Shown piece by piece: positions 56,884-64,000 of a stretch of 64,000 nt of DNA. The DNA is from Agelaius tricolor (Eukaryota; Chordata; Aves; Passeriformes; Icteridae). Numbering within the stretch: position 1 is the first letter of the stretch; each line of letters begins with the position of its first letter. A program made the translations under genes and the position numbers. The stretch is taken from positions 1,116,001-1,180,000 of the forward strand of contig JALJCS010000056.1 of the NCBI GenBank assembly GCA_023055355.1. Direction: 5' to 3'. Under the pieces are notes generated by a model that did no database searches, was not told the origin of the DNA, and saw only the letters and a list, made by a program, of their open reading frames with translations.

Positions 56884-58194
56884 ACATATTGAGGGATCCC
56901 ATTTGTGCTTGTTTTCTCAAGTTTTGGCACACTATTCCATTGCTCATCACTGGCAAGCTTGGTTTTGTCCCTTTCCTCCTTCCAAGATAGTTTAAAGCTC
57001 TGTCACCAAGCCCCACTAGCTCCTGTGCTAGAACTGTTTTTCCCTTCTGAGACAGGTGCATCCTATCAGGTGTCAGTAGACCTGGTGTTGAATAGATCAT
57101 CCCATGGTCAAAAAACCCCAAATTTTTCCAACAACACCAGCCTTGGAGCCATGCATTGACCTAATGGATCTGTCTATTCCTATCAATGCTATTCCTTGTT
57201 ACTAGAAGGATCAAGGAAATCACTACCTGTGCTCCTGATCCTTTAACCAATCTTCCCAAGGCCCTGAAGTCTTTTTTGATTGCCCTTGGACTTCTCTTTG
57301 TTATTTCATTGCTGCTGGCTTGAACAACCAATAATAATCAGTGTCTTACTAGACTGGAGAGTTTTCCAGTAATGTCCCTTACCCAAGCCCCTGGGAGACA
57401 GCAGACTTCCTTGTGAGTTGGGTCCAGTCTGCATATCAGGCCCTCCATTCCCCTTAGGAGTCTCCTATTACAACCACCCTTCTTTTCCTCTTAACAGAGG
57501 TCATGATGCAGGGTACAGGTGGTGCTTTTTTAGGAGGTCCCTCTATCCCAGAAGGACCTTTGTCCACCTTATCAGTTGACTGGCCTTCTAGTTCCAGAGC
57601 CTCATGCCTGTTGTAGAAGATGCCAGTCCTACTTGTTAAATTTTCAGGAGGAAGAGGAACCTTCCTCCTGGTATGTGCAGTGACCTGCTTCCAAACCTTC
57701 AACTGACCCTTGACTAATTATCCTGCAGGGTTCTGAGTCCATCTGCTTCTCCACTTCAGTGGAGGTTCAAGAGTCCCAAGAGTCATGAGACTGTAGTGTC
57801 TTTGAAAATAACTGGTCAGTCTCCTGCTTGTTTGCTTGAATACTACGTAGCCTACTCAGTTCCTCCTGTAGCTCCTTGACCTGGTGACTCAGCTCGTCAA
57901 CCGCAGCATACTTTCTGCAAAAGGAATGATTGTTGGCCCCAGCCTTGCACAAAGAGATCAGGCACTCCTAGCAACCTGTGACCTGGAGAGCTATGTCTAC
58001 CATCAGCAGGTGGGTCTGTCTGGAGGCCTCTGACATGGCTGATTCAGTGAGTCCAGCAGCTACAGGGGAATGAGTGCTGCAGTGTGTCAATGCCATAACT
58101 GAGGAAGCTTACACTGGTACGCTAATAAGGCTGGGGCTGAAAGGATCTCTTGTGCTCTTCTTCACCAGCTACTGAGTCTGTTTGTTGCCTCTGT
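56884..58194 (-). pseudogene. CR1 ORF1 (coiled coil and SGNH-esterase-like), broken
   Basis: Reverse strand: 57767-57952 has a coiled coil (VDELSHQVKELQEELSRL). 57454-57702 ends in RVVVIGDS, the GDS block of the esterase-like domain. 56873-57121 has the C-terminal HLSQKGKTVLAQELVGLG. Frame lost between these pieces. ORF1 protein binds the RNA in CR1 particles. Confidence 0.85.
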
Positions 58195-58558
58195 TGTTGC
58201 CTTCTTGTGAAGGCCGCGGTGACCTGGTTTCAGAGTCCAGCACGGCGATCTCCTCCTTGGGATCTTTCGGGGCCAATAACGGATGCTAACACCAATGTGG
58301 TGGACGGTTAAAGGCGTTTATTGAGGGGTCTCAAGGGTATTTATGGACTAAGGGGTTTCTCTACGTCAGACAGGGGTTTGGCTATACTTTCTAGGGTTAG
58401 TATGGAGTGGAAAGTTACTGGCATCCATAGGTTAGGGGGGCTACCTGTTTGGCTACATTCCAAGGGTGATCCTTATCTATGGGGAGAGGGGCAGAAGGAT
58501 TCCTGTAATTTTCCGTCACAGCCCGAAATCTTCCGAACGCCTGTCCCTTACTACTACA
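58195..58558 (-). mobile_element. Solo LTR, family J (ERVK-like), 6-bp TSD, copy 2
   Basis: The + strand starts TGTTGCCTTCTTGTG and ends TTACTACTACA, with the perfect 6-bp repeat CTCTGT at 58189-58194 and 58559-58564. High identity to 41328-41692 suggests recent amplification. Nested in the 5' part of the CR1. Confidence 0.93.
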
Positions 58559-58870
58559 CTCTGTTGGCTGCTCCCAAATGGTTGGAGAGGAGCCCTTCCT
58601 GCACATCCCACCTGCTTGCCCTGCCTGCACAAACTACTGTGCCACACCCCTGTTTGCCTGCTCCAGGTCATTCCTGCTCCCATTTAAAACTCCCATGGTG
58701 ATCCTGTCTCTGCCCCCTCCTCCTCTGATTGGCTGTCATGCACTTCTGGGTCCTGATGGGGCTCTGGGCTGCTGCTCAAGTGTCCCTGAGTTCTGGAACC
58801 CCCCTGTTCAGCCTGATCTTAAAATCACCCCTGGACTTACCTCAGTCACTGTAAGCACATGGTGCTTGCT
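58559..58870 (-). mobile_element. CR1 5' UTR-like end
   Basis: GC-rich sequence continuing the CR1 across the family J LTR, ending near 58870, where ERVL text resumes (GCCAGGCCTCCCC). The edge is approximate. Confidence 0.55.
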
Positions 58871-59656
58871 GTACGGGTTTGGGGGAGTGTGATAGAGTCA
58901 GTCTGCCAGGCCTCCCCATATTTATATTTCTGCCATCATCCTCCATACCAGAGGGACTTTACCTGCTTGATTTGCTTAATTGCAATGTGTTTCACAGTCA
59001 TGGATACTCTGTGCAATAGTGTCCATGGTTAAGTCCGCCCCTTGATCATGAACCCAGCTATATGTTGCATCTCTTCCTTGATGTCCCAAGGTGTCATGGG
59101 CCCACCAAGCCAGAAGTAATTCACCCTTATGTTGCCAATCCAAATCCACCTGAGCCACTTCAATCCTAGCAGCCTGATCCACCTGCTAGTTGTTCTTATG
59201 TTCTTCAGTGGCCAGACTCTTGGGTCTACAGTGGCTGGACTCCTGGTGCATCTACATGATGCACCTTCACAACCAGGTTCTTTCTACCTAAGCAGCAGTA
59301 TCTTGCCATGGTGCAGCAGCCCAGATGGCTTTATCTCTGCACTGCCAGTTATTCTGCTTCCATTGTTGCAACCACCCCCAGAGGGCATTTGTCACCATCC
59401 AGGAGTCAGTATAAAGTATTGGCCGTTTTTCTCATTCAGCAATGTCTATGGCCACCTGGATGGCTTTCACCTCTGCAGTGACTCAATTCACCTTCTCCTT
59501 CAGCAGTTTTCAGACTTGATGTAGGGGTCTCCATACATCTGCTTTCCATTTCTGATGCTCTTCCACAAGATGGCAGGATCCATCAGTAAACAAGGCATAT
59601 TGCCTCTCACTTTCTGTTAATTTATTATACAATAGGGCCTCTTCAGCATGTATTAT
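58871..59656 (-). pseudogene. ERVL integrase N-terminus and RNase H end
   Basis: The reverse-strand frame 58976-59182 has the integrase zinc-binding pattern: WWAHDTLGHQGRDATYSW, then IHDCETHC. To the right (59200-59656) it passes into RNase H, with a Trp/Ala-rich stretch in broken frames. The 5' continuation lies beyond the LTR 59657-61057. Confidence 0.78.
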
Positions 59657-61057
59657 TGTCATGGTTTAACACTGGCACAATGCCAGTGCCCCCATGAAGA
59701 TACCTTCTCCCTGGTTTCTGCTGTGAGATGTGACCAGGAATAAGCAAAGCAGGCTCCTACTTAGGGAAAAAAGAACCAGAACTTTATTAACTACTCTACA
59801 ACTACAGATAAAATGAAACACACACACTGGGAAAATGAAAACTTCACAAATGCATTTCCTCCTCCCCCCACCAAATTTCAACACAATACATTTGATCCTC
59901 AAATCACCAACTCTCGGTCCAGCAGCACCTTTTAGACAATCAATCTTCAGTTCATCAAGAGGAGAGGAGTCCTTCTTGTGCCATGGGCTTCCCCTGGAAA
60001 CACAGTCGAAGCCTCGTGTGTTTCCGTGTCACTCGTGGCACCGCCTGGAGTACATCTGCCGTCGTGACTTCTTCCTTTCCATGTCCAGTGCTCTCACCAC
60101 TGAACATGGACCAGAGCTGCTTCTAGGGTTGTCTTTTAAGGATGCTCTGTCCCGATCCAAAAAAGGCACAGTCTCTCGTTTGGGACACCTGTCCCCCCCA
60201 TATTTTTCACCCCCTGGGGCCGAGGGGCATCAACACTGAACCCTCTTGGTTCTGAGGCCATTGCCTCCCCCTAGAATGCAGTCTCTGTGTCACAAGGAAC
60301 TTGGGTCTGTCCATCTCTCTTTTGGGACACCTGTCCCCCCCATATTTTTCACCCCCTGGGGCCGAGGGGCATCAACACTGAACCCTCTTGGTTCTGTCCA
60401 TGGCTATACAAAAAGAGTCCAGCAAAAGCTACTCCATCATCTCTTCCCACTAGGATTCTTCTCTACTCTTCTACTATCTCTCGCTTGCCCAGACCTCTCT
60501 CACACTGGCCCATTTTCTTCCTCATCTTCCACTCTATCTTCTAGGAAAGGTCAATGTTCTGTAAAGTTCTCATTTTCCAAAAAGGGGTTAAAAGCTCCTA
60601 CAAGCGGCCGGCTGAACCCCCCCCCTTCTCCGTCCCAGCCGTGCTGCCGGCACAGGCCCATGTTTATCAAGCTTCAAGGTTACAGTCTCAGGCAGCGGCT
60701 CTTTCTCTCTCTCTCTCTGTCTCTCGGGGGGGGGGGGGGCTGCCCGATGGCTCCCGGTGTCTCTCTCTCTTCCTCTCTTCCACCCTTCCACCCCGGTGCT
60801 CCGGCCTACCTCTCTTGGCCACATGGCTTTTCCCCTCCCCCTGCCCAGCCAGCAGCTGGGCCGGGGGAGAGACCCGAACTCTTTCCCACCGGAAACCCAA
60901 GAGGACCCTCCCAGGGGAGAGCCCTGCTTTTAACCCCGTGTTCTCAGAGGCGTGTCCATGTCTCAATGGCCAGGTTAAATGCCAATATTAAAGTCTGAAT
61001 ATCCATTGGCCAAAAACACAGCATCCCAAAAAACACATTTCCTGTCAAACCACCACA
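59657..61057 (-). mobile_element. Solo LTR, family B, copy 4, 5-bp TSD
   Basis: The + strand runs TGTCATGGTTTAACAC to CAAACCACCACA, with the perfect 5-bp repeat ATTAT at 59652-59656 and 61058-61062. It carries an extra 76-bp copy of an internal segment (60179-60254 repeated at 60321-60396). The + strand 250-codon frame 60246-60998 is a by-product of CT/GC-rich U3 and not a gene. Confidence 0.93.
60179..60396. repeat. 76-bp segment duplicated with 66-bp spacer
   Basis: 60179-60254 and 60321-60396 are identical (TTTGGGACACCTG... to ...CTTGGTTCTG). The other family B LTRs have it once (about 5689-5762 and 43224-43298). Confidence 0.95.
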
Positions 61058-61141
61058 ATTATCTCCTTCTCTGGTGATATTCCAAAATCTTTGCCTTCTG
61101 GCCAGTCCATGATCACTTCTAAAATTCCTGGATCACTAGGG
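61058..61141 (-). pseudogene. ERVL RNase H fragment between two LTRs
   Basis: 84 bp of ERVL pol between the family B LTR and the next LTR. Assigned by continuity with 58871-59656 and 61564-61898. Confidence 0.5.
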
Positions 61142-61563
61142 TGTGGCATTCACATTCTTTGAAAAAATCCCTTCACCCAGGATTTTCTCCTGGGAAGCTG
61201 AGATGCCTCAGAGAAAAGGAAAACAATTCTTATCCCATTTGCTTCTCCTGTGTTTTGCTCCTTTGGAATGTGTTTGGAGATTGTTTACCCACCGGTGATA
61301 GTTTCATTGCATTCTGGTGTGAGTTGTTTTGACTCTTTGGCCAATCAGGGCCAAGCTGTGTCGAGACTCTGGAAAGAGTAATGAGTTTTTTATTATTAGC
61401 TTTTTAGCATTTAGTAAATATCCTTTCTATATTCTTTAGTATAGTTTAGTATAGTATTCTTTACTATAATATAGTATTATAAAATAATAAATTAGCCTTC
61501 TGAGAACATGAAGTCAGATGCATCATTCCTGCCTTCGTTGGGATACTCCCAGCAAATACAAAA
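61142..61563 (+). mobile_element. Solo LTR, passerine ERVK type, sense to TNPO1
   Basis: Starts TGTGGCATTCACATTC and ends near GCAAATACAAAA, with CTAGGG (61136-61141) and CTGGGG (61564-61569) as a 5-of-6 duplication. It contains GGCCAATCAGGGCC (CCAAT box) and TAGTATAGTTTAGTATAG repeats, then AATAAATTAGCC. A common songbird ERVK LTR by my recollection. Confidence 0.85.
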
Positions 61564-61898
61564 CTGGGGTTTCATATGTGAGCTTGTGTGATTAGTGCAA
61601 CCCGTTTACTCCATGTAGCATCTGTTGTATGATGTGTAGAGAAGACCCTCCCTTTGAACATCCAGCCCAGCACTGGCAATCGGGGTGCCAGGAGGAGCTG
61701 TGCTTCAGTGCCAATCACCTCCAAAGTGATTTGGATACCTTCATAAGCTGCCAGCATCTCCTTTTCAGTTGGAGTATAGTGGGCTTCAGATTCTCTGTAT
61801 CCCCAACCCTAAAATAATAGGGGTCGATCTTGAGTCTCTCCTGGTGCCTTCTGCCTGAGGTTCCAGGTAGGGCCATTCTCCCCAGCTGCAGTATAAAG
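61564..61898 (-). pseudogene. ERVL pol: RT-RNase H connection
   Basis: The reverse-strand frame 61572-61757 has EVIGTEAQLLLAPRLPVLG and WMFKGR, a block typical of ERVL pol between RT and RNase H. Confidence 0.75.
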
Positions 61899-62206
61899 TG
61901 ACGCTGTTGAGTCAGGGATGGAAAGAAAGACTCCAGTCTTCAGGTGGATCTGAAGGCTAACTTTTTGAAAGTAGCGGGTCTTTTTATAATGTGACTTGCT
62001 AAGGTGATACTTGATTGGTTTCAAAGTAGAAACATCTCACACTATTGGTGCGCTATGAATAGCACACTGTGGAAAACCATAACTATAAACAATGGTTTCA
62101 GAAAGAGAGATAATAATTGTTTTAATTCTTTCCTCTTAAGATTCCCAGGCTCAGCCTGGGAGAAATTATCTCTGTTCTTTCTTCGACTGAACTGAGAATC
62201 TCCACA
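61899..62206 (-). mobile_element. Solo LTR, ERVK-like, 5-bp TSD
   Basis: The + strand starts TGACGCTGTTGAG and ends GAATCTCCACA, flanked by TAAAG at 61894-61898 and 62207-62211. The reverse strand starts TGTGGAGATTCTCAG and has TATAAAAAG (about 61986). Duplication length read as 5 (6 if a shared A has mutated). Confidence 0.78.
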
Positions 62207-62211
62207 TAAAG

Positions 62212-63200
62212 CACATTTTTTACATCTTGCCCTGTTTTGACTGGCCTGAGGGCTACAGCATGCACTATCTCCTGCTTGATTTGTTCAAAGGCTTGTCCTG
62301 GCTCAGGGCCCTATTGGAAATCATTCTTCTGGGTCACATGATAGAGAGGGCTGACAACAGGCTGTAATTTGGGATATGCATTCTCCAAAATCCCATAACA
62401 CCTAAAAAAGCTTGTGTTTCTTGTTAGTTGGTGGAGACATCGCTGTTATCTTGTTAATCACTTCCACTGGGATCTGACGATGTCCAACTTGCCATTTTAT
62501 TCCTAAAAGCTGGATGTCCTGTGCATGTTCCTTTACCTTGCTTTGTTTTATGGCAAAACCCACTTTCACAAGAATTTTGATTATTTTCTTCCCTTTCTCG
62601 AAAACTTCTTCTGCTGTGTTGCCCCACTCAATGTCATCAATGTATTGCAGGTGTTCCAGAGCTTCACCCTGTGCAGTCTGGATCAGTCCATGACAAATAA
62701 TGGGGCTGTGTCTCCACCCCTGGCACAGTTGATTCCAGGTATACTGGACACCCCTCTAAGTGAAAGGGAACTGTGGCCTATACTCTGTTGCCAGAGGAAT
62801 TGATGAAAATATATTAGCAATACCAGTTGTGGCAGCACTGGGCTGCCTTTGACTCTAGCTCATATTGTAATTCCAACATGTCCAGCACAGCAGCACTCAA
62901 AGGCAGCATGACTTCATTTAGGCCACAGTAGTCTATTCTTGGCCTCCATTCTCTGTTAGAGTTTCGCACTGGCCATATGGGGCTGTTAAAGGGTGAGAGG
63001 GTCCTGCTGATCACTCCTTGGCTCTCCAGTTCACTAATCAGCTTATGGATGGGAGTTACAGTCTTAGTGCCATATAGCTTCTGGTGCACTTTTGTGGTAT
63101 CAGTCAGCACCTGTTGTTCTTTGGCCTTCAGCAAACCCACAGCAAAAAGGTCAGTGCTTGCTTCCATAGAAAGTGATCCCAGCTGCATGCCTTCCTTACC
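62212..63200 (-). pseudogene. ERVL reverse transcriptase
   Basis: Reverse strand: 62814-63188 contains ISELESQGVISRTLSPFNSP and IWPVRNSNREWRPRIDYCGL (RT fingers). The palm follows, with CQGWRHSPIICH and the catalytic YIDD box near 62630-62641 followed by IEWG, as in ERVL elements. Stops and frameshifts break it. Confidence 0.87.
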
Positions 63201-64000
63201 CTCTTATTTCAAACTGCTAACCCCATTATCCCAGCATCAGAGTAGCCAGGTGGTAATCCGCTCACTGGGATGATGGCTGAAATATTTTCTCATCTTCTGC
63301 AGCTCACTCGGGGATAGGGATGAAGCGGTCTTTTTCTACCTCCTCCTGTTCCTGTGATGGCCCTGCTTTGCCGTCCTTGCACTTTACTAAACAAGATGAT
63401 TTTTTTGTGCATTTCTTCTTGTGTATAGGGGTGACTGATACCAGTGTAGGTTGGTTCTCTGGTTCAGCTGCACTTCCCATTGTTGAAGTCTGTCTGTAGA
63501 ATCCATCACTGGGATTTGAGCAGTCACAATACTTGTCGCAAGGGTTAAAGTAGCTTGAGTGGCCCCAATGCTTATCACCAGATTTTTAATAGCTGCAATG
63601 CATCTTGCAGCGACAGAAGGAGCTGTAGTGCCCATCACTGGAGTTTTAGTGGCTGCACTGCTTGTCACGGGAATTGAAGTAGCCACAATGCTTGTTGCCA
63701 AGATTTGAATAGCTACAGTCCCTCTCCTTCTTCCTCAATCTGCAGTGCTTGTCACAGGGGTTGGGGTGACCACAGTTTGTTGCTTAACCCTAAACAAGAT
63801 GTGAACCATAAGTAAGCCCATGCTTGTTTCTAGGAAAAGGAACACATTGGATTCAAGGGTATTCAAAGGATAATAAAAATCTTTAAAATTCTGAAATGCT
63901 ACTGTAATCAGTATATTCAACCTGGAGGGCCAGAGGGCTTCTGAAGGTAAAAGATAGGAAAAGTTTTAAGATATTCATCCCATATGTTGGATCCCCAAGG
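63201..64000 (-). pseudogene. ERVL gag/protease region with degenerate repeats, runs off the window
   Basis: Upstream of RT on the reverse strand. The 104-codon frame 63387-63701 is built of Ala/Thr/Ser/Val-rich units of about 13 residues (AATKTPVMGTTAPSVAA, QIPVMDSTD). No zinc knuckle was seen. The element continues beyond 64000. Confidence 0.55.
63490..63770. repeat. Degenerate tandem repeat (period about 39-42 bp)
   Basis: Recurring blocks such as CACAATGCTTGT, GCACTGCTTGTCAC, GCAGTGCTTGTCAC and CACAATACTTGTC, each spaced about 40 bp with diverged filler, inside the putative ERVL gag. Confidence 0.7.

Larger units (their letters stand above)
53773..58870 (-). mobile_element. Near-full-length CR1 LINE with two nested LTRs
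   Basis: The left end is the CR1 3' tail (TATCATAGAAT). Going 5' on the reverse strand it holds ORF2 (RT, endonuclease), ORF1 and GC-rich 5' UTR-like sequence to about 58870. Removing the LTRs at 56492-56877 and 58195-58558 leaves about 4.3 kb, close to a full-length CR1. It is inserted in ERVL integrase. Stops interrupt endonuclease and ORF1, so it is not active. Confidence 0.88.

Noticed and set aside
60246..60998. 250-codon + strand open frame, among the longest in the window
   Set aside because: Within the 59657-61057 family B LTR; made long by a 76-bp duplication and CT/GC-rich U3. No domain; not preserved in sister LTRs.
63490..63770. CRISPR-like array
   Set aside because: Units are diverged and contiguous, without unique spacers; context is an ERVL in a vertebrate intron.
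20462..64000. Further TNPO1 exons in the window
   Set aside because: I looked for the expected exon 4 start (ILITTIASKGE) after 28189 and did not find it on the + strand.

Overview
The window looks like avian genomic DNA, most probably from a songbird. The evidence is abundant CR1 LINE copies with the typical avian 3' tail, many LTRs that resemble passerine ERVK/ERVL families, and three exons of one vertebrate gene, TNPO1 (transportin-1, karyopherin beta-2). These exons lie on the + strand at 17351-17455, 20386-20461 and 28040-28189. They cover about the first 110 codons, with clean splice sites and a CpG-rich promoter at about 16740-17125. Exon 4 is not in the window, so intron 3 is longer than 35.8 kb. 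TNPO1 is sex-linked (Z) in birds as far as I know. The very dense ERV load and a few changes in a normally near-invariant protein would fit a W-chromosome copy, but that is inference.

Layout. 1-16700, upstream of the gene: a GC-rich segment with a perfect 49-bp inverted repeat; a solo ERVK LTR; a CR1 split by two LTRs, one of which carries a third LTR; a second CR1; and ERVL fragments. 16740-17700: TNPO1 promoter, a likely noncoding exon, a CCTT microsatellite and the first coding exon. 17456-28039: introns 1 and 2, holding eight or more LTRs and one CR1. 28190-64000: intron 3, almost entirely retroelement.

Intron 3 contains a deep nest. A rather complete minus-strand provirus with two LTRs (33312-39465) sits inside the env region of an older minus-strand ERV. 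That older ERV is also split by LTRs of at least five other families and by a 5'-truncated class II (ERVK-like) provirus (41864-47835). Further right, an ERVL pol (53123-64000) is split by a nearly full-length CR1, which itself hosts two solo LTRs, and by three more LTRs. Many boundaries are fixed by target-site duplications that I could read directly: 4 bp for one LTR family, 5 bp for ERVL-like LTRs and 6 bp for ERVK-like LTRs.

All viral reading frames are broken by stops, deletions or insertions. No intact retroviral gene is present and no second host gene was recognised. I found no new functional system. The notable points are the nesting history, the strongly antisense orientation of the elements within the gene, the patchy divergence between the two LTRs of one provirus, and alpharetrovirus-like TM motifs in two ERVs.
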